This document shows positions 9,605 through 16,745 of a stretch of 64,000 bases of DNA, piece by piece. Numbering within the stretch: the stretch's first letter is position 1; each line of letters starts with the position of its first letter. The notes under the pieces are model-generated. The model did no database searches. It was not told the DNA's origin and saw only the letters and a program-made list of their open reading frames with translations. This DNA is from Nostoc sp. NMS9 (lineage in GTDB: Bacteria; Cyanobacteriota; Cyanobacteriia; Cyanobacteriales; Nostocaceae): positions 62,001 to 126,000 of the forward strand of contig NZ_JABXKL010000039.1 in NCBI RefSeq assembly GCF_017114995.1, in the 5' to 3' direction. The position numbers were made by a program, and so were the translations under genes.

Positions 9605-9775
9605 GTTGTGGGTCTAAAGCCCACTAGTATAAAAAGATTTGTGTCGAGATGCGTAGCACGAGACACAAGGGAGCCAGTGCGGTCTTCTCCCAAAGGGAGA
9701 CGCTAAAAGCGATGGGCTTTGCCCAAGTGGAGCATCTGGCGTCGTCCTTGCTTCAATCCCACGTTTAAAAACGTG
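9605..9775. repeat. Mosaic of small palindromic repeats / IS remnant-like
   Basis: The stretch contains several short hairpins: GGGTCTAAAGCCC, TGTGTCGAG with CGAGACACA, CTCCCAAAGGGAG, GGGCTTTGCCC and CCCACGTTTAAAAACGTGGG. Their density and the flanking purine/pyrimidine runs suggest a decayed mobile element or stacked small dispersed repeats. No transposase frame is seen. Confidence 0.45.
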
Positions 9776-9831
9776 GGTTCCCTTCTGCCTTCTGCCTCCT
9801 GCCTCCTGCCTTCTGAAATCAGTTTATTAGC

Positions 9832-11124
9832 TTAACGAATGCCATCATTATCAATGGCGCTGTAGCTGTCGCTGGGGAAAAGCCCGAACCAAGGGTCAGA
9901 ACTAGGAGTTAAAAATAGTTGGGCATATACTTGTTCATTGAGCGCTTCCACACTCCTTGTTTGCTTACCCTGCATAAACCATTGATGAATTTGGCTGTGC
10001 AGCATATATTCATTTCTGACTGTATCTAAAGCCATTGTGGCTTCAAATTTTTTTACTATTATCGGCAAATTATCTTCTTGAGTGTTGGCAGATTGAGACT
10101 TTTTAGCTCTGATTAGAGAGATGCTGTTTTGATCTAGCTTGACATCGGTGGCATAGAGTTGAGCGATTTTGTTCCAAACTTTCTCGTCAGTAATTTCAGC
10201 TAAGGCGTTTTGATTCCGTTCAGCACCAGACTGGAGAGCAGTTAGCATTGGCGTTTCAACTCTCATTTTAGAAACTGCTAGAGAGCTTGCTATTTCTGCT
10301 GTCGGTGGTTGATTGGGATTGCTGGGAATTTCTACCAACTTGGGGGGAGACTGGATACCCAGGCGGGATAAATCTGCAACCCATTGGGCTTGGATAGAAT
10401 TTAAGCGATCGCTGTGGTATTTTCTTAAATAAGACTCGCGATCGCTTGGTGTAAGTTTACTATAATTTTTTACTGCTAATTCAGCCTGCTGTAGCTGACG
10501 CAAAAATGCTTTGGGACTATATAACCCCGGAATAGCATCGATTGGACGACCTGATGCATCCAATATATAATGAATGCTATTGCCTGTAATCGTTCGCTCC
10601 AACTTGCGTCCGTCGCCAAAATCAATAGTTACTTTGGGTACAGGCCGCACTGATTGCCAATGCAAAATAAAGCGGTCTTGAAGCAGTTTAGAAATTTCAA
10701 CATTCGGATACAGCGCTACCCTGAAGAACCTACTATTAGCACAACTCAAATCTTGATCCAGCCTACCCAATAACCGCAGAGATAGAATGGGTTTACCACT
10801 GGTTCTAGCAGCAGCTTTGGCTTGTTCTATATCAGTGTACCAATACAAACGAGAGGCGTAACAGTCCCGTTGTTGACAAAGTTCGTCTAAAGCTAGCCGA
10901 AGTGCAGGGGAAGGTAGAACTGCTCCTGAAGAAGCGGTATTTAACGTATTAGCATGGGATTTAAGAAATACTTCTAACCCTCTTGGGCCCTGTTTCCGAA
11001 GTACAGAAACTTCTTGAGATAGCTTGGAGATTTCAGCTACAGGAGTTTGAGCATCAGCTATCTGCAAAAAACCGAAGCTGACTAGAATGAGTGCGAAAGG
11101 ATATTTGAAGGTTCTAAATTTCAT
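9832..11124 (-). CDS. Exported thioredoxin-fold-like protein, unknown function
   Basis: This is a 430-residue protein with a clear signal peptide (MKFRTF...IADAQ, cleavage near residue 25). The segment at about 95-225 (YTDIEQAKAAARTSGKPILS ... LQDRFILHWQ ... GNSIHYILDASGRPIDAIPG) has the layout of a Thioredoxin_7-like domain, but the usual CxxC is absent; only a lone LSCANS cysteine is present, with a separate CQQRDC pair nearby. The C-terminal half is helical and unassigned. A role in periplasmic redox or folding chemistry is therefore only a possibility. The sequence just upstream of the start has three copies of TTTCAGATAT-like decamers (11125-11155). Confidence 0.7.
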   Translation of the reverse strand: MKFRTFKYPFALILVSFGFLQIADAQTPVAEISKLSQEVSVLRKQGPRGLEVFLKSHANTLNTASSGAVLPSPALRLALDELCQQRDCYASRLYWYTDIEQAKAAARTSGKPILSLRLLGRLDQDLSCANSRFFRVALYPNVEISKLLQDRFILHWQSVRPVPKVTIDFGDGRKLERTITGNSIHYILDASGRPIDAIPGLYSPKAFLRQLQQAELAVKNYSKLTPSDRESYLRKYHSDRLNSIQAQWVADLSRLGIQSPPKLVEIPSNPNQPPTAEIASSLAVSKMRVETPMLTALQSGAERNQNALAEITDEKVWNKIAQLYATDVKLDQNSISLIRAKKSQSANTQEDNLPIIVKKFEATMALDTVRNEYMLHSQIHQWFMQGKQTRSVEALNEQVYAQLFLTPSSDPWFGLFPSDSYSAIDNDGIR

Positions 11125-11320
11125 ATATTTTCAGATATTTTCAGATATTTTCAAGAAAAATAGGGGGTGTGAGTGGGGAGCATCCGGTTTTGGCAACAAC
11201 GAACAGAAAGAATTTGGTTGACACTCTCAAAATTCCACTGTCAGCCAGAAATTTTAATCCTAGCTTATCGCCTTTCTCATGGCTTATATCAAAGTATGTT
11301 TTTATACAATAGAACTAAAT

Positions 11321-11382
11321 AATACAAAAATATTTACGACAAATCACCCCGTCTAAATTGCACTGTTAGGCGGGGTGATGGA
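11321..11382 (-). terminator. Hairpin downstream of the Rpn gene
   Basis: On the minus strand the arms ATCACCCCG and CGGGGTGAT form a 9-bp stem followed by TTGTCGTAAATATTTTT. It lies 130 bp downstream of the Rpn-family gene stop. A second hairpin followed by the same tail is found downstream of xisI (12912-12975). Confidence 0.5.
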
Positions 11383-11515
11383 GAGGCTGTAATTCTTAGT
11401 TAAAGGGACTCTTTATTGGGGACTAGAGACGAAATTCAAGATTGACGTTAGTTTGCTGGGTTGTGCTAAAGAGCATGAACGCTTATTTATGAGATGCTAT
11501 CGGTAGCTTAGTTTC

Positions 11516-12406
11516 TTAATCTTCCTGATTGGGTTGTGCTAAAGAGATAGTTTCTAGGTAATTGACTAAATCGCTTTGACTGGAGAAATCCAATAGCGCC
11601 TCGGCTAAATTTTCTAGTTGAGTAATAGATAATGTGCCAATCTGCTGTTCTATCTCTGGTTCAATTGCAGCAAACCGACGTGTTAACTGACGTATAATCA
11701 GTTGTAGCGCCTCCTGTTTCTTTCCTTGTTCTTGTCCTAGTTGCAAACCCTGTTGCAATCCCTGTTGCAATCCCTTTTGCAGAATGTCTTGGTAAATCAC
11801 AGATTCTTGCATAATTTCCTCTCTGAAAAGCTGTGTAATCAAACTTTTGTCAAACCGCAAACCAGCTAAAACCTGTACGCAAGCTGATATATTTTGTCGC
11901 TCGTCTGTTTCTTCAATCATATCGACAGCAGTAGCGACTTGAGTTAACAAGTCTGCTGGTGAGTCGGTTCTGGCTAATGTCGCCAGTGGTAAAAGTGCAG
12001 GGTTAGCTAGCAGTGGTGTGGGATCTTCTTCCCATAAACGAATTACTCGATACTCATGTCTGGTTTTTTTATCTACATACTGAGTATTAAAAACAATTTC
12101 TGAGGAGGTGGGTTGTAAAAAAATCAACACCTGCTCAATATCACACCAGTATTCTCGTTTTAATCTGGTGTAGTAATCCAGCATCCGAAAATCAAGCGGG
12201 GTTTTGGATTTTGGTGTCGTTTGAAACTCTAAATGTAAGATTTGGTTGGCGATTTGCAGGAATGTTACTGAATCAGCACGAATCGGTTCGAGGTTGAGTT
12301 CGGTTTTGAGTACTTGGATATCTGAGGTGTCAGATGCAAGTAACCATCTGGCAAAGTCACCAGGGTATTTTTCGGCGAGGTATTTGCAGGTGTTATCGTA
12401 ACTCAA
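11516..12406 (-). CDS. Rpn family PD-(D/E)XK nuclease / putative transposase
   Basis: The protein has the cyanobacterial Rpn/YhgA-like opening SYDNTCKYLAEKYPGDFARW, then the PD-(D/E)XK core with Asp in RADSVTF and ExQ in HLEFQTT. A DUF4351-like helical tail (LGQEQGKKQEALQLIIRQLT...) follows a glutamine-rich GLQQGLQQG repeat. Rpn proteins are nucleases that stimulate recombination. The frame stays open to an ATG at 12475, but that ATG lies in the loop of a hairpin that looks like the terminator of the upstream gene. I prefer the TTG at 12406, immediately before SYDNT. Domestication or selfish spread cannot be told apart here. Confidence 0.85.
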   Translation of the reverse strand: MSYDNTCKYLAEKYPGDFARWLLASDTSDIQVLKTELNLEPIRADSVTFLQIANQILHLEFQTTPKSKTPLDFRMLDYYTRLKREYWCDIEQVLIFLQPTSSEIVFNTQYVDKKTRHEYRVIRLWEEDPTPLLANPALLPLATLARTDSPADLLTQVATAVDMIEETDERQNISACVQVLAGLRFDKSLITQLFREEIMQESVIYQDILQKGLQQGLQQGLQLGQEQGKKQEALQLIIRQLTRRFAAIEPEIEQQIGTLSITQLENLAEALLDFSSQSDLVNYLETISLAQPNQED

Positions 12407-12459
12407 GGGCGTATATTTGATATGTTGTGGTCTAATTGCATATTTGGGTATGGAATTAT

Positions 12460-12493
12460 GAAAAACTCCACCCATAAGTGAATGGAGTTTTTC
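12460..12493 (-). terminator. Terminator of the 98-codon gene, overlapping the extended Rpn frame
   Basis: The perfect arms GAAAAACTCCA and TGGAGTTTTTC (11 bp each, 12-base loop) lie 9 bp after the stop of the 12502-12798 gene on the minus strand, ending in a T run. The alternative ATG of the Rpn gene at 12475 falls within this structure. Confidence 0.65.
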
Positions 12494-12501
12494 GCCGCTT
12501 T

Positions 12502-12798
12502 CTATGAAACTAAAATCTGACGGCTTAAAATACTCATTACCTCGCCAGGGTTAGCGGTTGGTAGTAGTTGACTCCAGTCTCCAACACTTGCATACCCAAT
12601 TACTTGCAAATAGTGAATCGTACTGGTGACGGCTTTTGGAGAACCAATCAATAAGTGTTTAATTGGTTCTCTATTAGATAATCGCATTTGAGCAGATTGT
12701 TTGAAAATGAGTGCATCGAAGTCTTCGCTGCTCAAATACTGTTGCAACTGTGCTTCAGCGAACTTTTGATTTTCTACGAACTTTTGTACTTGTGTCAT
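12502..12798 (-). CDS. Small conserved hypothetical protein
   Basis: The gene encodes 98 residues with a helical N-terminus (QKFVENQKFAEAQLQQYL) and a conserved-looking core SPKAVTSTIHYLQVIGYASV followed by DWSQLLPTANPGEVMSILSR. Similar short proteins are, to my recollection, scattered through Nostoc genomes in many copies, but I know no function. It lies between the Rpn gene and xisI, all on one strand, in a repeat-rich accessory zone. It has its own terminator 9 bp downstream. Confidence 0.6.
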   Translation of the reverse strand: MTQVQKFVENQKFAEAQLQQYLSSEDFDALIFKQSAQMRLSNREPIKHLLIGSPKAVTSTIHYLQVIGYASVGDWSQLLPTANPGEVMSILSRQILVS

Positions 12799-12834
12799 TA
12801 TTGTAGTTGACTCCTAGAGTAGGGGTTTAAAGAA

Positions 12835-12876
12835 AGGCGATCGCGGACTCTTCCCGGAGGGCGATCGCTTTTCTTA
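12835..12876. repeat. HIP1-flanked hairpin
   Basis: Two GCGATCGC octamers face each other as GGCGATCGC ... GCGATCGCTTTTC and enclose about 18 bases containing TTCCCGGAGG. The structure could end transcription on the plus strand. It lies between xisI and the 98-codon gene, where no frame is convincing. Confidence 0.45.
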
Positions 12877-12911
12877 TACTTTTTATAGCATAGTATAATT
12901 TTATACAAGTT

Positions 12912-12975
12912 AAGTACTAATATAAAAATATTTACGACAAATAAACTCGTCCAAAAATATAATTTGGACGGGTTA
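12912..12975 (-). terminator. Hairpin downstream of xisI with shared tail
   Basis: On the minus strand, the arms CCGTCCAAAT and ATTTTTGGACGAG form a stem followed by TTATTTGTCGTAAATATTT. The same TTTGTCGTAAATATTTTT tail follows the hairpin at 11321-11382. The hairpin arms differ between the two while the tail is kept. Confidence 0.5.
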
Positions 12976-13046
12976 AAACTAAATATATGAACCAATTATG
13001 GAAGTGATTGTGAGATGTTTTTATCTAATTAGTTGATTGTTGATAT

Positions 13047-13382
13047 TTAACCTACAGCATAATCTGTAAATTGGCGCTTAAATGGTGAATGAAAGCCGAT
13101 GACAATATCCTGCTTGGGGATACCTAAATTTGCTAAATCTTCTCCTACTTCATTTTCTGTTCCATTGTGTTGCAGCCAAACTTTATTATCTTTGATGTCT
13201 AAATGGATAAAACAACCATAGACACGACGTTGGTTTTTCCAGCCGACATTTACAAGTTGATAGTGGTGGCGTTCTGTGTCAAAAATTAATTGAGTTTCAA
13301 TTTCTGAGTCTTGACTATAAATTGCCGCATATTCTTGAAGAAGTTGCTGAATTATTTCTTGATATTTTTTTAGTTTATCCAT
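13047..13382 (-). CDS. xisI: XisI family protein (fdxN element excision controlling factor)
   Basis: The 111-residue product matches XisI from start to end: LKKYQEIIQQLLQEYA, then HHYQLVNVGW, YGCFIHLDIKDNKVWLQHNG and the closing GIPKQDIVIGFHSPFKRQFT. XisI and XisH control excision of the fdxN element with the recombinase XisF in Anabaena, but paralogues are common in cyanobacteria far from any element. A GGAGG ribosome site lies 10 bases before the ATG. Its usual partner xisH is represented only by the 3' remnant that overlaps this start, so the protein may be non-functional or may act with another XisH. Confidence 0.92.
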   Translation of the reverse strand: MDKLKKYQEIIQQLLQEYAAIYSQDSEIETQLIFDTERHHYQLVNVGWKNQRRVYGCFIHLDIKDNKVWLQHNGTENEVGEDLANLGIPKQDIVIGFHSPFKRQFTDYAVG

Positions 13383-13449
13383 TCGACAATATCCTCCGTT
13401 ACAGGCTGATAAGTAATCAATTTAAGTTGATATGTTTTGATAATATAAG
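13370..13449 (-). pseudogene. xisH, 3' remnant
   Basis: In the frame overlapping the xisI start, the minus strand reads TYQLKLITYQPVTEDIVEWI plus N and a stop. The last part fits the C-terminus of XisH, which normally ends by overlapping xisI in this way. Upstream, homology breaks off at a GTTGGGTT/AACCCAAC palindromic repeat (13450-13485). The gene is therefore 5' truncated. Confidence 0.65.
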
Positions 13450-13485
13450 GTAGGTTGGGTTTCCTTACGTCAACCCAACTTACAT
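13450..13485. repeat. Palindromic dispersed repeat at the xisH breakpoint
   Basis: The arms GTTGGGTT (13454-13461) and AACCCAAC (13472-13479) enclose TTCCTTACGTC-like sequence. It sits exactly where the xisH remnant loses recognisable sequence. Confidence 0.55.
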
Positions 13486-13537
13486 TTAATGCACAAATTT
13501 AGGCTTGACACCACACTAGATTTATGCAGGAAGTGGA

Positions 13538-13975
13538 TTATTGCACCAAAGGAGTTGTCCCGTTACCATTAGTTGACGCATTCGCAATTGCAGCTTGAGC
13601 AGGTTGACTGGCAAGAACCGCTACAACTGGAGCAACTTTTGAACTAGATTTTTTATTTCTTTTTCCATTAGAGCCGCCAGCTTTGGAATACTGTATACTA
13701 TTTCTGCCGTAGATAGTTGCAACTCCACTTAGCATTCGTTCAGACATTTCGGAGAGGGCTTTATCCATCTGGATTATTGTTTTACGCGATTCTTCAAGAT
13801 TGGATACAAGCGTGTTATGAGCTTCTAACGTCGCACGAGTAGTGTTGATAAGGTGGTTGTAGGCTTCAATGGTTAATCCATGTCCTAAATCCAGATTTTC
13901 ATCAACGGATTTAAGCAAGGCGAGACGAAGTTGGGCTTTGTCAACAGCAGCAGAACTACGAGTTCTTAAAGACAT
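13538..13975 (-). CDS. Hypothetical protein, helical with Ala/Ser-rich tail
   Basis: The 145-residue product has a long helical, probably coiled-coil part (residues 10-90, with DKAQLRLALLKSVDENLDLG and NTLVSNLEESRKTIIQMDKA) followed by a low-complexity basic and Ala-rich tail (KRNKKSSSKVAPVVAVLASQ). I do not recognise the family. The gene stands alone. A run of T/A at 13983-13991 precedes it, and no strong ribosome site is seen. Confidence 0.6.
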   Translation of the reverse strand: MSLRTRSSAAVDKAQLRLALLKSVDENLDLGHGLTIEAYNHLINTTRATLEAHNTLVSNLEESRKTIIQMDKALSEMSERMLSGVATIYGRNSIQYSKAGGSNGKRNKKSSSKVAPVVAVLASQPAQAAIANASTNGNGTTPLVQ

Positions 13976-14146
13976 GAGATATCCTTTTTTTTAAGAATTC
14001 CTTTTTCAACATAGTGGAGTATCCTTTTGCCTGAAATGGGTAGTTTTGTGGATTTATTTCATTAAAACTTCAACGAAATAATTACGAGTTTATCTGTATT
14101 TTTACTCATTTTTCATATCGATTTGTTGTTTGAGAATAAGTGCAAT

Positions 14147-14398
14147 CAACAAATGCGAACGCCAAATCAACAAATGCGAACCCCAAATCAACAAATGCGA
14201 TCGCTAAATCAACAAATGCGAACCCCGAATCAACAAATGCGAACCCTAAATCAACAAATGCGAACCCCGAATCAACAAATGCGATCGCCAAATCAACAAA
14301 TGCGATCGCCAAATCAACAAATGCGAACGCCAAATCAACAAATGCGAACCCCGAATCAACAAATGCGAACCCCGAATCAACAAATGCGATCGCCTAAG
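14147..14398. repeat. Tandem array: twelve copies of a 21-bp unit
   Basis: Twelve consecutive copies share CAACAAATGCGA followed by a variable 9-base segment. The variable part is ACCCCGAAT, ACCCCAAAT, ACCCTAAAT, ACGCCAAAT or a TCGCC/TCGCT form that makes the HIP1 octamer GCGATCGC. Because 21 is a multiple of 3, several frames on both strands stay open and would encode NQQMRTP-type heptapeptides. I regard these as by-products of the repeat. Confidence 0.95.
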
Positions 14399-14559
14399 AG
14401 GTTGTTTGAAAAGTAATTAGCTGTGATTTTAGGCACTTGTTGATCCCCCCTAACCCCCCTTAAAAAGGGGGGAACCGGAATTAAAGTCCCCCTTTTTAAG
14501 GGGGATTTAGGGGGATCTAAAACCTTTTACTACCAACAAGAGGACTTTTAAAACATCCT
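14399..14559. mobile_element. MITE adjoining the tandem array
   Basis: The imperfect terminal inverted repeats AGGTTGTTTGAAAAGT (14399-14414) and ACTTTTAAAACATCCT (14544-14559) match at 14 of 16 positions. Inside is a second nested palindrome with CTTGTTG (14436) and CAACAAG (14534) ends and stems of CCCCCTTAAAAAGGGGG type. There is no frame for a transposase. The left end abuts the last 21-bp unit. Confidence 0.65.
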
Positions 14560-14721
14560 TTGAGGATACAAGTTGCATTTGTAGCCATCGCAATTACATT
14601 AAAAATGACAAAATCTCGATTCAGAAAATTGTAGCGACTGTCAACTTTGTGTCTAATTTTTCAGAAATTGAGGATAATACTGTTGAAGCTTCATCAAGAT
14701 GCGTCTAACTCACACCTGCTC

Positions 14722-15789
14722 ATGAACGAACAGCGTTTACAAGCTTATAATCAGCTAATTCAAACCCTGCTAGATTGCCCTAGCGGGGAAGAACCAGAGA
14801 TATTGCAACATTTTAAACCAAGTTCCCTACTACCATTTAATATTCAAGCATCTTTAGGACAAACATTATGGATTTATGGAGAAGTAGAGCCAACTGAAGA
14901 TTGTGATACACTAGCTAAAAAATTAGCCATAGCCTTAGTAGCTGGCACAAATTTAAATCCTGTACGAACACAAAAAGGAAAACTGTTTGGTAGTCTTTTA
15001 TTTGAATACCAAGCACTTGACCCGGATGAACCAGATAATCCTGCCAAACAATGCCATATTTTAATAATCATTAATAATAGTCAAGCTGCAACCGGAACAC
15101 TTGCAGCAGAAGCTTATGACTGGTTGCTAAATTTACTATGTAGCTACCATAAAATACTTTACATTTATCAATTAGCGCGTCAACGCTACCGAGACGCGAG
15201 AATAATTTATAGTAATTTAGAAAATAAAATCCAAAAATTTAACAGCCTGATATCTGAAAATCAAACACAATTATCTGGCTTAAAAAGCTTAATAGGAGAA
15301 ATCCCCAAGAAAAGCTTTGATTACACTAGATGCTTGCAAGATTTACAAACACACCACACAGCAATTACTACTAATATTACTAATTACACAATTTGTTTAG
15401 AGAAGATTCAAACTATTGATAGCGGGAATAGCCCCCAATCCTGGCAAGATTTTATTAATAAAGACTGTAAAAAATGGCAAGAACAAATACAAACAGATAT
15501 TAACTATCTGACTCCAGGTCAAGAATTGTTTGGACAATTCGTTGATACAATTCGCGGTATAGTAGAAACAGAACAAAGTGAGCGCGATCGCTCCCTAGAA
15601 AACACTGTTCAAATATTAGGTATCGGCTTTGGCGGTGGTGCGATCGCCTCTGGCGTATTCATAACACATATTGATAAAATTAATCTACCGTTAGTACAAA
15701 AACATCCCCTTTACGCATCGTTAACTTTAAGCATCATTGCTACCGTGGTATTTATCGCTTTAGCTTGGCTAATTACCAAACGTAAATAA
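14722..15789 (+). CDS. Membrane protein with TPR/CHAT-type N-terminal tag, coiled coil and two C-terminal TM helices
   Basis: From the ATG at 14722 the protein has 355 residues (open 25 codons further upstream to 14647, without family resemblance). The opening NEQRLQAYNQLIQTLLDCPS plus GEEPEIL is a module I recognise from the start of many cyanobacterial TPR and CHAT proteins. Then come a mixed domain with hydrophobic strands (TLWIYGEVEP, CHILIIINNS), a long coiled-coil stretch (about residues 150-260), and two hydrophobic helices near the C-terminus (ILGIGFGGGAIASGVFI and SLTLSIIATVVFIALAWLIT). The layout suggests a membrane-associated component of a conflict or signalling system. That is inference; no CHAT or nuclease domain is nearby. 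Confidence 0.75.
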   Translation: MNEQRLQAYNQLIQTLLDCPSGEEPEILQHFKPSSLLPFNIQASLGQTLWIYGEVEPTEDCDTLAKKLAIALVAGTNLNPVRTQKGKLFGSLLFEYQALDPDEPDNPAKQCHILIIINNSQAATGTLAAEAYDWLLNLLCSYHKILYIYQLARQRYRDARIIYSNLENKIQKFNSLISENQTQLSGLKSLIGEIPKKSFDYTRCLQDLQTHHTAITTNITNYTICLEKIQTIDSGNSPQSWQDFINKDCKKWQEQIQTDINYLTPGQELFGQFVDTIRGIVETEQSERDRSLENTVQILGIGFGGGAIASGVFITHIDKINLPLVQKHPLYASLTLSIIATVVFIALAWLITKRK

Positions 15790-15810
15790 AGTAAATTCTT
15801 CGGAGAAACG

Positions 15811-15936
15811 ATGCAAATAAAAGACATGACCACAGAACAGTTACAAAATTTGATCCGTAACACAGTAGATGAAATTCTAGATGAATACTTTTGTGATATT
15901 GATCGAATGATTACCCCCCTTAATCCCCCCTTATAA
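15811..15936 (+). pseudogene. Antitoxin-like gene truncated by a MITE
   Basis: The 41-codon frame MQIKDMTTEQLQNLIRNTVD... resembles, from memory, the N-terminus of short cyanobacterial antitoxin-type proteins, which normally continue with a GDPDEG-like segment. Here the sequence runs into a dispersed MITE at about 15910 and stops inside it at 15936. The ATG follows a CGGAGAAACG ribosome site. It lies 21 bp after the membrane-protein gene and may have been part of that operon. Confidence 0.55.
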
Positions 15937-16038
15937 AGGGGGGAAACAAGAAAATCCGATTCCCTCCCCTTTCCAAGGGGAGGGTTAGGGTGGGGTAAAA
16001 CCCTGGTTAATCAACTATTTTAGACTTGTGTGTACACC
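15910..16038. mobile_element. MITE copy, uninterrupted
   Basis: The element carries CCCCCCTTAATCCCCCC, a CCTTATAAAGG core, a CTCCCCTTTCCAAGGGGAG hairpin, GGGTTAGGGTGGGGTAAAAC, and the end AGACTTGTGTGTACAC. The same order of segments occurs in the copy at 22641-22953, where another element is inserted at the TTATAAA core. The left terminal repeat is not recognisable here. Confidence 0.65.
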
Positions 16039-16110
16039 ATATCCATTTAAGCTACTTAGCATACACAAGTACTAAAAACCTCGATCGCTCAAGGCAACTT
16101 AACCGTTTTT

Positions 16111-16145
16111 ATACGCAGATGAATATACTCTCTGCGTATTTTTTA
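16111..16145 (+). terminator. Rho-independent terminator
   Basis: The arms ATACGCAG (16111-16118) and CTGCGTAT (16132-16139) are followed by six T residues. It lies downstream of the membrane protein and truncated antitoxin genes on the plus strand and probably ends that transcript. Confidence 0.7.
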
Positions 16146-16265
16146 TGAAAAAAGATTCATCCCAATGTATATTTCTGCATTTTTTTGGGAATCATAAATC
16201 GAGGAAGAATTATACACCACAAGGTATGACTTCCTGAAATATCACGTAACTTTTAGAGGATAATT

Positions 16266-16745
16266 ATGTCTAAACGCAAGTTGCCCAAAGGCCGTAGTGT
16301 TAGTTCAGTTGCTCTAGAACCAGAAGTTGCGATCGCAATCCTTGGGTTATTTTCCGCTGCGGCTGATGGTGAAGGTATTTCTTCAACAGAAGAATATGCT
16401 TTGAGTGAATTTCTCGGTCGGGTTGACTTATTTGAAGATTACTCTGAAGACGACTTTGAAGAATTGACCGAAAAAGTCGTCAGCTTGATTGAAGAAGAAG
16501 AACCAGAAGATTTAATCGCCCAGTCCATCGAATCCTTACCCAATAAAGGTTATCGTGAAGCTGCATACATCACAGCTATCTTAGTAGTAGGGATTGACGA
16601 AGAAGTACCCGAAAGTGAACAAGATTATATCTCTGAACTTCAAGAAGCCTTAAATATTTCAGACGAACGCGCACAAGAACTTATAGACGCAGTGTTTGAA
16701 GAGGAAGAAGAGGAAGAAGAGGAAGAAGAGGAAGAAGAGGAGTAA
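16266..16745 (+). CDS. TerB-like protein with polyglutamate tail
   Basis: The 159-residue acidic protein carries a TerB-type helical domain (about residues 20-140: VAIAILGLFSAAADGEGISS ... YITAILVVGIDEEVPESEQD ... ISDERAQELID). TerB domains occur in tellurite-resistance and other stress proteins and may bind metal through acidic residues. The C-terminal 17 residues are almost all Glu, encoded by repeated GAGGAAGAA nonamers, so the tail length probably varies between strains. A TTAGAGGA ribosome site lies just before the ATG. It is monocistronic. Confidence 0.8.
   Translation: MSKRKLPKGRSVSSVALEPEVAIAILGLFSAAADGEGISSTEEYALSEFLGRVDLFEDYSEDDFEELTEKVVSLIEEEEPEDLIAQSIESLPNKGYREAAYITAILVVGIDEEVPESEQDYISELQEALNISDERAQELIDAVFEEEEEEEEEEEEEEE

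Larger units (their letters stand above)
8400..9831. other. Long gene-free stretch with repeats and an orphan terminator
   Basis: No convincing protein frame is present in 1.4 kb. Recognisable items are a dispersed hairpin CAACTTCTT-T-AAGAAGTTG (9123-9141), a 89-bp MITE-like element (9196-9284), a small hairpin around 9409-9424, a strong terminator (9487-9537), a purine-rich run (9548-9585), and a mosaic of small palindromic repeats (about 9605-9775) ending in CCCACGTTTAAAAACGTGGG. The rest is AT-rich with nothing seen. Confidence 0.6.

Noticed and set aside
12798-12995. 65-codon hydrophobic frame between the 98-codon gene and xisI
   Set aside because: It runs through a HIP1 hairpin and a terminator hairpin and ends in repeat-encoded residues.
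14147-14398. CRISPR-like array
   Set aside because: The units are directly adjacent with no unique spacers, and there are no cas genes.
14106-14416. Three overlapping open frames made of heptapeptide repeats (NQQMRTP, STNANPK, AFVDLGF)
   Set aside because: They follow only from a 21-bp tandem repeat, occur in several frames on both strands, and have no ribosome site or non-repetitive part.
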